A stretch of DNA of 64,000 nucleotides. Origin: Mesobacillus jeotgali (GTDB taxonomy: Bacteria; Bacillota; Bacilli; Bacillales; Cytobacillaceae). The DNA lies in assembly GCF_031759225.1 (NCBI RefSeq), contig NZ_CP134494.1:2292501-2356500 (forward strand), written 5' to 3'. The notes under the pieces were generated by a model. It was not told the DNA's origin, ran no database searches, and saw nothing but the letters and a program-made list of their open reading frames with translations. Positions 52,501 through 60,442 of this stretch are shown here, piece after piece (the stretch's first letter is position 1; each line of letters opens with the position of its first letter). The translations under genes were made by a program, and so were the position numbers.

Positions 52501-52501
52501 A

Positions 52502-52549
52502 GAAGAGGGTGTCCCAAAAGTATAAACTTTTGGGCACCCTCTTTATTTT
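52502..52549. terminator. Strong hairpin at the IS left end, also terminating the methyltransferase gene
   Basis: GAGGGTGTCCCAAAAGT / ACTTTTGGGCACCCTC (one mismatch) followed by TTTATTTTT, beginning just after the methyltransferase stop codon. It doubles as the IS end. Confidence 0.75.
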
Positions 52550-52564
52550 TGAGACTACTTGTAA

Positions 52565-52705
52565 AAATGGTCCGTTGATTTCCGTTCCAGGCGCTTCGCT
52601 TTCCGCGGGGCTGGCGCTGAGCCTCCTCATCGCTTCGCTCTTGCGGGGTCTCACCTGACCAGCTGCGCCCGCAGGAGTCTACGCGCCTTCCACTCCAATC
52701 AACTC
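52565..52705. repeat. GC-rich palindromic repeat inside the IS left region
   Basis: Dense GC block with several nested inverted repeats (CGCGGGGCTGGC; GCGGGGTCTCACC; CCCGCAGGAGTCTACGCGCC). I recall very similar blocks scattered between genes in many Bacillaceae and often close to transposases. It has no open frame of note. Only one copy is in the window. Confidence 0.55.
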
Positions 52706-52803
52706 AGGTTTCTAAATTCATTTTTTGTGCAAAAAAATACAAGAAAAACCTCTTTTGTTATAATTAAGTCACCACAACCAACTATACAAAAGGAGAGATT
52801 TTC

Positions 52804-54357
52804 TTGTATAAAAATTATAACACAAACCAATTGACCCTTCCAATGGACATTCAAGTTTTGATTCCTCAACAGCACCTTGTTCGATTGATTGATTTTGCCG
52901 TCGACCAGATGAACCCCAATATCTTTCTCTCTCTTTATCCTGGTGGAGGACGGCCGCCTTACCATCCTCAAATGATGTTAAAAGTCATTCTTTATGCATA
53001 TGCCAACCGTATTTATTCCTCTCGACAAATCGCGAAACAGCTAACAGAGAATATTATGTTCATGTGGCTCTCCGGCGAACAGAAGCCTGATTTTCGTACC
53101 ATCAACCGTTTCCGTTCCGAACGCATGAAAGATGTCATCTATGAGACGTTCTTTTCCATAGTCGACCTCCTTCGGGAGGAAGGACTTGTGAAGCTAGAAG
53201 ACTATTTCCTGGATGGGACCAAATTGGAGGCAAACGCCAACAAGTATACTTTTGTTTGGAAGAAGTCCACTGAAAAATACGATAAAAAGTTGGACGAGAA
53301 ATTCCGCCAGATTGTCTTTGGGATTGAACAAATCACCAAAGAAGATGAAGAAGCAGAAAGGGAACAAGATTTTCAGGAAAAGCTCGAAGAGACACCCATC
53401 TCTTCTGCAAAAATTGAAGAAACCATTAAAAAGCTGGAAGAGAGACTGGAACAGGATCCAAAAAACAAACCTTTAAAGAAGGCAAAGCGCCAACTGGAAA
53501 AAGACCTTCTACCTCGAAAGCAGAAGTATGAACTTCAGAAACAGACTTTTGGAGAGAGAAACAGCTTTTCTAAGACGGATACCGATGCCACTTTTATGCG
53601 AATGAAAGAGGACCACATGATGAACGGGCAGTTAAAGCCTGGATATAATGTTCAGATTGGAACAGAAAATCAGTTCATCACCAACTTCAGCCTCCATCAA
53701 CGGGCTGGAGATCCTGGATGCATGATTCCCCATCTTGAACTTTTGGAAAAACATAACCGCCCGAAGCCAAAGGCCGTTATTGCCGACTCTGGTTATGGAA
53801 GCGAAGAGAACTATGCACATTGTGAAGAACAGGAAATAGAAGCGTACATTAAATACAATACTTTTGACAAGGAACAGACAAAGGCATGGAAGGAACAAAT
53901 TGGCCGAGTTGAAAATATGGAGTATGACGAAGAGCTAGATGAATGGATTTGTGCAAACGGAAAACGCCTGGTTTTCCAGTATGAGAGTCAAAGAAAGTCC
54001 GACAACGGTTACGATTCCGTGAAGCGCACGTACCGCTGTACCGATTGTATGAACTGTCCATTCCAAACAACCTGTGCCAAAGACAAAGATACAAAGACCG
54101 TACAGGTCTCAGTGAAAAACCAACAACAACGAAAAGAAGTTCGGGAACGATTGGCTGCGGAAGAAGGAAGCCAAAGATACAGGCAGAGAAAAATAGATGT
54201 CGAGCCAGTATTTGGGCAGATTAAACACAATCGAGGGTTTAAAAGATTTGGGTTAAGAGGCCTCTTCAAAAATACCACGGATTGGGGTCTTATTTGCGCT
54301 GCACACAATCTTTTGAAGTGGGCAGCCAACAAGGAAAGCGAACAAAAATTAGGGTAA
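52804..54357 (+). CDS. IS1182-family transposase
   Basis: 517-residue DDE transposase. The N-terminal region MYKNYNTNQLTLPMD and PDFRTINRFRSERM is characteristic of IS1182. DGTKLEANANKYTFVWKK gives the first catalytic Asp, VIADSGYGSEENY the second, and EPVFGQIKHNRGFKRFGLRG the C-terminal Glu. A zinc-ribbon-like cysteine cluster (CTDCMNCPFQTTC) lies between. TTG start after AAAGGAGAG. The reading frame is intact. Confidence 0.92.
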   Translation: MYKNYNTNQLTLPMDIQVLIPQQHLVRLIDFAVDQMNPNIFLSLYPGGGRPPYHPQMMLKVILYAYANRIYSSRQIAKQLTENIMFMWLSGEQKPDFRTINRFRSERMKDVIYETFFSIVDLLREEGLVKLEDYFLDGTKLEANANKYTFVWKKSTEKYDKKLDEKFRQIVFGIEQITKEDEEAEREQDFQEKLEETPISSAKIEETIKKLEERLEQDPKNKPLKKAKRQLEKDLLPRKQKYELQKQTFGERNSFSKTDTDATFMRMKEDHMMNGQLKPGYNVQIGTENQFITNFSLHQRAGDPGCMIPHLELLEKHNRPKPKAVIADSGYGSEENYAHCEEQEIEAYIKYNTFDKEQTKAWKEQIGRVENMEYDEELDEWICANGKRLVFQYESQRKSDNGYDSVKRTYRCTDCMNCPFQTTCAKDKDTKTVQVSVKNQQQRKEVRERLAAEEGSQRYRQRKIDVEPVFGQIKHNRGFKRFGLRGLFKNTTDWGLICAAHNLLKWAANKESEQKLG

Positions 54358-54427
54358 CTAAGGGGAGGAATATCCCTCTTTCCCTTATAAATCCATCAAA
54401 TCCAAACCCATAAATTGGATAAAAAGT

Positions 54428-54480
54428 AAAAGAGGCGACTCTCAGGTCGAATTTATTCAACCTTTTGAGTCAGCCTCTTT
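54428..54480. terminator. Hairpin at the IS right end
   Basis: AAAGAGGCGACTC / GAGTCAGCCTCTTT inverted repeat with a ~24-base loop. It may also terminate the minus-strand MFS gene that ends at 54494. Confidence 0.6.
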
Positions 54481-54493
54481 AAACAAGTTATCT

Positions 54494-55720
54494 TTATATA
54501 GTTTGCGCTATCATTTTCCGTTCGAATTTCAAAGCTACAAACAGAAAGGAAAAGGCGGCAATCATCCGGAATAATGAGATTAAATTCATAGCGGCATTCA
54601 TCCCAAATCCATTAAGGAGCAGGACACCCATCTGTGGCGCAATAAACCCGACAATCGATAGCAGAAAGTTATAATTGGCAATATAATTCGTTCGGTCAGT
54701 CTCAGGGGAAGCCTTAAGGAGCTGGTTGAATAACAGCAAGTTGCTTCCAGAGACAAACAAGCCAATCCATAGATTGATCAATGTCAGGTAAACTAGATTC
54801 GTTGAAAGCATCGTTAAAGCAGGAGCAGTAGCCATACCTGCTGCTGCAATAAATAAAACAAAACTGTTTCCCCGTCGGTCTGCAGCATTCGCCCACCACT
54901 TTATACTGATGATTTGCGCCAGCTGGTTTGTAACGGAAAATAGGCTAAGCCACAATGCAGTGGCATTTGCCTCTTTGATCTGGTAAATACTGAATAGGGA
55001 CCAAGCCATCTGCGAGGAAAAACCGAACAATAAGGCAGTAATAACGAATGCTAAAAACGGTTTATGCTTATAAACATTGAGCGAAAGCTTCTTGTTTTTC
55101 TCTTCTGTATTTCTTTCTTTTTTGCTCCCTACAGGTTCCTTATGTTTAATAAGATAATATATTTCGAGCACAGCAAACAGGAAGGCGGCAATGAATAATA
55201 CCTGGTAAGGCAACGCATTATCTTTATCAAATTGCTGAAGGAATAATCCGGTGCCAAATGTTACTGCCATAGCAGCAATCGTATTATGTCTGTTGCGGGA
55301 GCTAAAGAAGTCTCCTCTGCGTTTTTCTGGAACCAAATCACCAATCATTGATTGCCATGATAAGCCTGATAAAGCACCAGGAAAGTTAAGCAGCGCAATC
55401 AGGATAACCAGCGCCCAGGCTGCATATGGGCTTCCAAGGAATGGAACGAATAGAATCAAACTGAAAAGCAAGCGGGTCAGCAGTGTTGAAATGACAGCAA
55501 AATTCTTTTTGCTCTGCACTCGGTTAAGCCAAATAGCCCCAGGAATCAATGCAAGCATTCCTATAATTGAAGGAAGGGAGACGATCAACCCGATTTGCTG
55601 GTTTGTGGCTCCTAAAACACCGATTGCAAATAAAGGGATGTATCCATTCACCATATTAGTAGCAGCGGTTGAAGCAAGTCCGTTATAGATACTCAACTTC
55701 TCATTTTCATTAAATTTCAA
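54494..55720 (-). CDS. MFS transporter
   Basis: 408-residue major facilitator with about 12 hydrophobic spans, opening NENEKLSIYNGLASTAATNMVNGYIPLF. An intracellular loop rich in Lys/Glu (KKERNTEEKNKK) separates the two halves. It starts at TTG 55720. Substrate not inferable. Its 3' end lies 14 bases from the right end of the IS element but appears complete. Confidence 0.85.
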   Translation of the reverse strand: MKFNENEKLSIYNGLASTAATNMVNGYIPLFAIGVLGATNQQIGLIVSLPSIIGMLALIPGAIWLNRVQSKKNFAVISTLLTRLLFSLILFVPFLGSPYAAWALVILIALLNFPGALSGLSWQSMIGDLVPEKRRGDFFSSRNRHNTIAAMAVTFGTGLFLQQFDKDNALPYQVLFIAAFLFAVLEIYYLIKHKEPVGSKKERNTEEKNKKLSLNVYKHKPFLAFVITALLFGFSSQMAWSLFSIYQIKEANATALWLSLFSVTNQLAQIISIKWWANAADRRGNSFVLFIAAAGMATAPALTMLSTNLVYLTLINLWIGLFVSGSNLLLFNQLLKASPETDRTNYIANYNFLLSIVGFIAPQMGVLLLNGFGMNAAMNLISLFRMIAAFSFLFVALKFERKMIAQTI

Positions 55721-56021
55721 CCCTTATTTTTCTCCTCTCCAATAATCGCACGAAATGGATTGTACGATTTTGCTTCTCAATTGGCAATAGAAGCAGATGA
55801 AAACAGTACATTATGATTACCTTCTCAATAAAGAACACCCGGATAAGATCAATACCATATGTAATACGAATTAAGAACAAGAAGGGAAACATATACTGAT
55901 GATGAGTCTAATATTTAACCAATAGACAAATTTATATGTTCCTTTGTTCGAGGAATTTTTGAAGAAAGATGTAAGGTGTAAAACGGATACAAAACATCTT
56001 TAACAAACGAGGAGGGGAGCC
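55721..56021. other. Intergenic gap between divergent genes
   Basis: About 300 AT-rich bases between the divergent MFS and nucleoside hydrolase genes. A TGCTTCT/AGAAGCA hairpin with a long loop is visible near 55770-55796. No further gene or known RNA was recognised; both promoters are expected here. Confidence 0.4.
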
Positions 56022-56981
56022 ATGTACAATATCCTTTTGTTTACGGATTCAGGGGTAGATGATTCTCTGGCACTTATGTATGCCTTGCTGCATCCGGAAC
56101 TTAATGTTGTGGGTGTTGTTACCGGCTACGGAAATATCACGAAAGAGCAGGCGATAAAAAACACTGCCTATTTATTGAAGCTGGGAGGCAGAGAGGATAT
56201 TCCAATCATTGCGGGAGCTTCTGGCCCTTTATCCGGTGAGCTGGCTACTTTTTATCCTGAGATTCATGGACCAGAAGGGCTGGGTCCAATCAGGCCTCCA
56301 GAAAATATGGGAGTAGTTAAGGTTTATGATATTGATAAGATTCTTGAAATTGTCAAGCAGTACCCAGAAAACCTGGTAATCGTAGGGGTGGGAAGGCAAA
56401 CAGAACTGGCAATCCCGTTTATCCTTTATGGTGAGGAAGCATTCCAAACAGTCAGTGCTGTCTATATCATGGGTGGGGCATTCCTCGTTCCAGGCAATGT
56501 AACAGCTGAAGCAGAGGCTAACTTTTATGCCGATCCGATTGCCGCGAATCAAGTACTGGAAAAGGCGAGGAATGTATTCTTGCATCCGTTGAACATCACC
56601 AATAAAGCAATCATTCCACCAGCAGTAATCGATTATCTTGCCGAAAACAGCCAGTCTCCTTTTAAGGATTTGATAAAACCTGTGTATGATTATTACTTCG
56701 ATGCTTATAAAAAGAATGTACCTGGCATCCAGGGAGCGCCACTCCATGATGTAATCACCTTAAGTGCTCTTGTGAATAAAAATCTTGTAAAATATCTGCC
56801 AAGAAGAGTGACCGTAGAATTGTTTGGGAGGGCAAGAGGTAAGAGCATAGCAGACTTCAGGCCTAAACCGGAGCAGGAGCCTGTAGAAGATTTAGACTGG
56901 ATTGGCATGGAGGCTGACATCCCTTCATTTATAGAGGATTTTACCTCGACGTTCATGGGGGCAGCTACAACTAAAAGCTAG
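56022..56981 (+). CDS. Inosine-uridine-preferring nucleoside hydrolase
   Basis: 319-residue nucleoside hydrolase that splits ribonucleosides into base and ribose. The Ca2+-binding motif is TDSGVDDSLAL (D9, D13, D14), and the late PLHDVITL carries the His/Asp pair, so the active site looks complete. YIMGGAFLVPGNVTAEAEANFYADP is the central motif. CGAGGAGGGG is at ideal spacing before the ATG. It lies between two minus-strand MFS transporter genes. Confidence 0.9.
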   Translation: MYNILLFTDSGVDDSLALMYALLHPELNVVGVVTGYGNITKEQAIKNTAYLLKLGGREDIPIIAGASGPLSGELATFYPEIHGPEGLGPIRPPENMGVVKVYDIDKILEIVKQYPENLVIVGVGRQTELAIPFILYGEEAFQTVSAVYIMGGAFLVPGNVTAEAEANFYADPIAANQVLEKARNVFLHPLNITNKAIIPPAVIDYLAENSQSPFKDLIKPVYDYYFDAYKKNVPGIQGAPLHDVITLSALVNKNLVKYLPRRVTVELFGRARGKSIADFRPKPEQEPVEDLDWIGMEADIPSFIEDFTSTFMGAATTKS

Positions 56982-56984
56982 ACG

Positions 56985-57023
56985 AAAAGAACTCCCGGTC
57001 AATCGATGCCGGGAGTTCTTTTC
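56985..57023. terminator. Bidirectional terminator after the nucleoside hydrolase gene
   Basis: GAAAAGAACTCCCGG / CCGGGAGTTCTTTTC perfect inverted repeat between convergent genes. Confidence 0.9.
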
Positions 57024-57033
57024 AATCACCAGA

Positions 57034-58254
57034 CTATATACTTTGCTCTAGCTCATTAAGTTTATTTTGTTTGCTCCTTGAATAAATCATCACCAATACA
57101 CTTGTAGTGATCAATGTTCCATGGAAGACCCAAACCATTTTTGCCAGTGAGAGGGCGTCCAGCAGGATTGGGGCAACAACAAAACCGAGTGCAAACCCTA
57201 AAGATTTCAACAGCATGCCAACGCCAAATATCCTTCCTCTAATGTAATTATCTGTTTTTTGAAGGATGGTTGCGTGCAAAGTGGTAAAACAGGCATCAAA
57301 AATTCCAGTAAAGAAAGCAAACATAAGGACGATCCAAAGATTCATATTAGATAGAAAAATAATGAAACCTGTCGACATAAAAATGGCTGCCAGAAAATAT
57401 GTACGATACAAGCTGTTCCCCTGAATCATTTTCATTCTCGGCAAAAGCAGGGTGGCTAACACAGAGCCAATTCCCCAGACACCCCAGATCAGGCCGTAAA
57501 TCAAGCTTTGTTTACCCGAATTAATTGAGTCTGCCAGTAAAGGAATACCGAGATTATGTGAGGCACCGGCAAAAGACCCCACAAGGAAAACGACATTTAC
57601 GGACAATAACATCGGTACGGAAAGGATGAAAGAATATACTTCTTTTAAATCTCTGCCAATCTGGGAAACTTTCTGCCTGATTCCAATCGAAATTAATTCT
57701 GCAGCGGCAGGCTTAGTGGATTGCCACTTCATTTTGATTAATACTGCTGCCGAAATCAGATAAGTTGCAGCGTCGATGGTCAAGGTAACCTGGTAACCAA
57801 GAAAATCTGTGATTACTCCCGCACCGATGAATCCCAAAACCAGGCTGATCGATGTCAACCGGGAGATAAGAGCATTTGTCTCCAAAATCTTATCCTGGCC
57901 GAAGATTTGCGGGATTTCCGCACTGTAGCTGACTGAAAAAAAGCTGCTCGTCAAACCAATCAAGAAGCATACAATCAGGATCATAACCGGATTCGGGAAG
58001 GGAACCAAGCTAAGGATGATGATTGCCCTGAAAATATCGGTCCAAATCATGATTTTCCTGCGGTCAAAACGGTCTGCAAGGACACCTGAAAACAAGCTGG
58101 ACAACACTCCCCCCAATGTCCGGAATGCCATGGTAGCAGCTAGCCAGGCAGGACTTCCCGTTGCAATATACATCAAGACATTGATTGCGATTAAATCCAT
58201 AAAGGTTCCAAGGTCAGAAAAGGCTTTTACATAAAGAAAAACTTTGGTGTTCAT
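57034..58254 (-). CDS. MFS transporter (macrolide-efflux-like)
   Basis: 406-residue major facilitator with about 12 spans. The SDLGTFMDLIAINVLMYIATGSPAWLA opening and the GVLADRFDRRKIMIWTDIFRA loop place it near the MefA/macrolide-efflux-type group (MFS_3). The actual substrate is unknown and drug export should not be assumed. ATG preceded by GGGAGA. Confidence 0.85.
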   Translation of the reverse strand: MNTKVFLYVKAFSDLGTFMDLIAINVLMYIATGSPAWLAATMAFRTLGGVLSSLFSGVLADRFDRRKIMIWTDIFRAIIILSLVPFPNPVMILIVCFLIGLTSSFFSVSYSAEIPQIFGQDKILETNALISRLTSISLVLGFIGAGVITDFLGYQVTLTIDAATYLISAAVLIKMKWQSTKPAAAELISIGIRQKVSQIGRDLKEVYSFILSVPMLLSVNVVFLVGSFAGASHNLGIPLLADSINSGKQSLIYGLIWGVWGIGSVLATLLLPRMKMIQGNSLYRTYFLAAIFMSTGFIIFLSNMNLWIVLMFAFFTGIFDACFTTLHATILQKTDNYIRGRIFGVGMLLKSLGFALGFVVAPILLDALSLAKMVWVFHGTLITTSVLVMIYSRSKQNKLNELEQSI

Positions 58255-58704
58255 AGAATCTCCCTTAGTCTAGAGGTAGTATAGTAAAAATAATATCTAA
58301 AAATGTTCCAATTATTTGAGGCCTATTTTCGGGTTCGTTCTTGTCTAGTTAGTCTTTAAAATACTTGAAGCTCATTATTTTGCAACCAAACACACTTTTA
58401 CCTTTAAAAGTGGCGTCATTTCTAGGAACCAACCAACTACACCTAATTAAAATCAAGATCATTTCTATACAATTATCTCAGCTTATCCACAGCTCCTTAA
58501 AAATGAAGGTAGTTCCAATAATCTTGAATGAATTCTGTTAATGAACTAGTTGATCATAATTGGTGAGAATCAGGAGTTCAAGCGTTAATGAAAGCCATGC
58601 ATTACGAAGTCTATAACGGTAGAAATTGTATATTGTAGATTAAAATATTGCAGTAAATATGAATTTCAAGAAATTGTTAAAATGTTTCTTGAAATTTTTC
58701 TTTT
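58255..58704. other. 450-base gap with one gene-like scrap and an orphan hairpin
   Basis: No complete gene seen. A 16-codon frame at 58588-58638, after AGGAG, begins MKAMHYEVYNG, vaguely like the start of a zinc alcohol dehydrogenase, and may be debris. A terminator-like hairpin (AATTTCAAGAAA / TTTCTTGAAATT then TTTTTC) occupies 58660-58702 without an obvious upstream gene. Confidence 0.45.
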
Positions 58705-58720
58705 TGTGATGTGCATCACA
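58705..58720. promoter_or_regulatory. Fnr/Crp-type box upstream of the propeller lipoprotein gene
   Basis: TGTGA-TGTGCA-TCACA is a perfect TGTGA-N6-TCACA palindrome. Its centre is 41.5 bases upstream of the start predicted from the TATGCT -10 at 58742-58747, the classic activator position. In Bacillus this fits Fnr (oxygen limitation) better than Crp. Confidence 0.7.
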
Positions 58721-58741
58721 TTTCCGATAGGAGAACCCGGT

Positions 58742-58747
58742 TATGCT
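58742..58747 (+). promoter_or_regulatory. -10 element of the Fnr-type promoter
   Basis: TATGCT, overlapping a CCGATAG / CTATCGG inverted repeat (58724-58752) that might bind a second regulator. There is no good -35, as expected for an activator-dependent promoter. Confidence 0.55.
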
Positions 58748-58781
58748 ATCGGTGTAATCACATTAAGGAGGAATTCAGATC

Positions 58782-59891
58782 ATGAGAAAATCTTATTTTA
58801 GAGGGATAAGTTTAGTGATAGCAGCAGGTATCTTTCTTGCCGGGTGTGGTACCGAACCTGCCAGAGATGTTACAGAGGCGAATGCCAAGGAAAAGCAGCA
58901 AGTCGAAGAAAAATCAGAACAAGCATCAAAAAATGCTCAGGTAGACAAGTTTTATTTTACAGCCAATGAAGGGGGAACAATAAGCAAGGTAAATGCTATC
59001 AGCAATGAGGTTGTTAAAACGATTCAAGCAGAAGGCGTTGTCCATAATATTCAGGTTTCACCTGATGGAAAATCAGTTGCGGCCACCATTGTCCCGAGCA
59101 TGGGAGAGCATGGAGATGACGGACATGATGATGGAGGACATGATATGAAAATGAACGGTTTTGCTCTTTTTTATGATACTGAAACGGATGAGTTACTTAA
59201 AGAAGTAGAAGTCGGCAGCCATCCGGCCCATGTTGTGTATACAGAGGATGGAAAATACGCCCTTGTCACAAACAATGAGGACAATAATGTTTCCGTTATT
59301 GATACTAAAGACTACACTGTGGTCAATACAATAGGAACAGGGAAAGGCCCGCATGGCTTCAGGATATCAAGCGACAGCAAGCATGCTTATATAGCGAACA
59401 TGGGCGAAGATTCCGTCAGTGTCATTAATCTCGAAACGATGAAAGAAGATCGCAAAATACAGGTAGGTGCCGCTCCGGTCACGACAGGAATAAGCGCTGA
59501 TGGGAAGACATTGGTAACAACGCTCAATGCTGAAAATGCTCTGGCAATTGTTGATCTTGAAAGTGGAAACATAGAGAAGGTAGGAGTCGGTATTGGGCCG
59601 GCTCAAGTATATCTTGATGCTAATGATCAATTTGCCTACGTGGCCAATCAGGGAACAGAGAGTAATCCTTCTAATAGCATAACGATTGTAGATTTGAAAT
59701 CAAAAGCAGCAGTTTCCACAATTGAAACGGGTAAAGGAGCGCATGGTGTGGTGCTGAGCGGTGACAGTAAGACGGCGTATGTGACCAATATGTTCGAAGA
59801 TACGGTAAGCATTATAGATCTTGAAGCGAAAGAAGTAAAACAGACGATTCAGGTTGGAGAAGTCCCAAATGGGATCACGATCATGAAGTAA
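58782..59891 (+). CDS. YVTN beta-propeller lipoprotein
   Basis: 369 residues. Signal peptide with lipobox FLAGC near residue 22, a charged coiled linker, then seven-bladed YVTN/YncE-type repeats (VIDTKDYTVVNTIGTGKGPHG, VINLETMKED..., VDLKSKAAVSTIETGKGAHG). The repeat pattern resembles the cytochrome d1 propeller fold, but no heme c motif is present. A His/Asp-rich insertion (EHGDDGHDDGGHD) looks metal-binding. AAGGAGG precedes the ATG. An Fnr-type promoter suggests a role under oxygen limitation at the outer membrane face. Function unknown. Confidence 0.85.
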   Translation: MRKSYFRGISLVIAAGIFLAGCGTEPARDVTEANAKEKQQVEEKSEQASKNAQVDKFYFTANEGGTISKVNAISNEVVKTIQAEGVVHNIQVSPDGKSVAATIVPSMGEHGDDGHDDGGHDMKMNGFALFYDTETDELLKEVEVGSHPAHVVYTEDGKYALVTNNEDNNVSVIDTKDYTVVNTIGTGKGPHGFRISSDSKHAYIANMGEDSVSVINLETMKEDRKIQVGAAPVTTGISADGKTLVTTLNAENALAIVDLESGNIEKVGVGIGPAQVYLDANDQFAYVANQGTESNPSNSITIVDLKSKAAVSTIETGKGAHGVVLSGDSKTAYVTNMFEDTVSIIDLEAKEVKQTIQVGEVPNGITIMK

Positions 59892-59900
59892 TGGATGGAT

Positions 59901-59932
59901 GCCGCGCCTCTCATCTTGGGGGGCGGCTTTTT
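59901..59932 (+). terminator. Terminator after the propeller lipoprotein gene
   Basis: GCCGCGCC / GGGGCGGC-type stem with one mismatch followed by TTTTT. Confidence 0.75.
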
Positions 59933-60362
59933 GCATGAATGAATACAATTATTCGTCACATAAACTCGATTGTTTCTACACATTTGACTTATAGAATCAA
60001 AATGAATTAAGGGTTCCCCTTAGTAAAGGAGGCTTTGTATACCATGAAGCTAGTAAAATGGACAGTAAATACAAGTAAACTAATCGGGGAGGTGAATGGA
60101 CAAGTATAAAAGAATCGTGCTGTTGGCAGCAACTGTTAAGCGATTCAAAAGGCTAGCCTGATAGCCAACGCAATTTGACTTCAACTGCCGGAAAGTGGCT
60201 TGAAAACTTCAGTCTTTCGTAAAGAAAGAGGCCAATATCAACAACTCCGGTAAGTTTAGAAGAAGTTGCGAGGACTAAATCTAGTTAGGTTCCAACTAGG
60301 GAGGAAATCGGAAAGACACATTGGTGAAAGGCTATATATACCGATTGAAGAAGGGACTGAAA
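59933..60362. other. 430-base gap with two tiny overlapping reading frames
   Basis: Two short frames, 60044-60109 (21 residues, MKLVKWTVNTSK...) after AAAGGAGG and 60096-60161 (21 residues, MDKYKRIVLLAATVKRFKRLA, basic and hydrophobic) after GGGGAGG, overlap out of frame. The rest, to 60362, contains several short GC-rich inverted segments but no recognised RNA family. It could be a small-peptide locus, a structured RNA or a decayed gene. Confidence 0.35.
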
Positions 60363-60397
60363 GTAAAAAAGGAAGCCAGGTAGGCTTCCTCTTTGAA
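60363..60397 (-). terminator. Terminator after the multicopper oxidase gene
   Basis: Minus strand AGGAAGCC / GGCTTCCT hairpin followed by six T. Confidence 0.8.
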
Positions 60398-60442
60398 ATC
60401 AGTTTCTTATTCTACATTTTAATGCTCTAACGGAAGATGTTA

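Larger units (their letters stand above)
52502..54480. mobile_element. IS1182-like insertion sequence (~1.98 kb)
   Basis: The ends carry related inverted repeats: AAGAGGGTGTCCCAAAAG at 52503 and, on the opposite strand, AAGAGGCTGACTCAAAAG at the right end near 54479 (15 of 18 identical). Each end is also a self-complementary hairpin. One intact transposase gene lies inside. I could not define a convincing target duplication, so exact boundaries are approximate by a few bases. Between the left end and the transposase lies a GC-rich repeat (52565-52705). Confidence 0.75.

Noticed and set aside
58588..58638. Remnant of a zinc alcohol dehydrogenase
   Set aside because: Only about ten residues (MKAMHYEVYNG) resemble such a start; too short to support.
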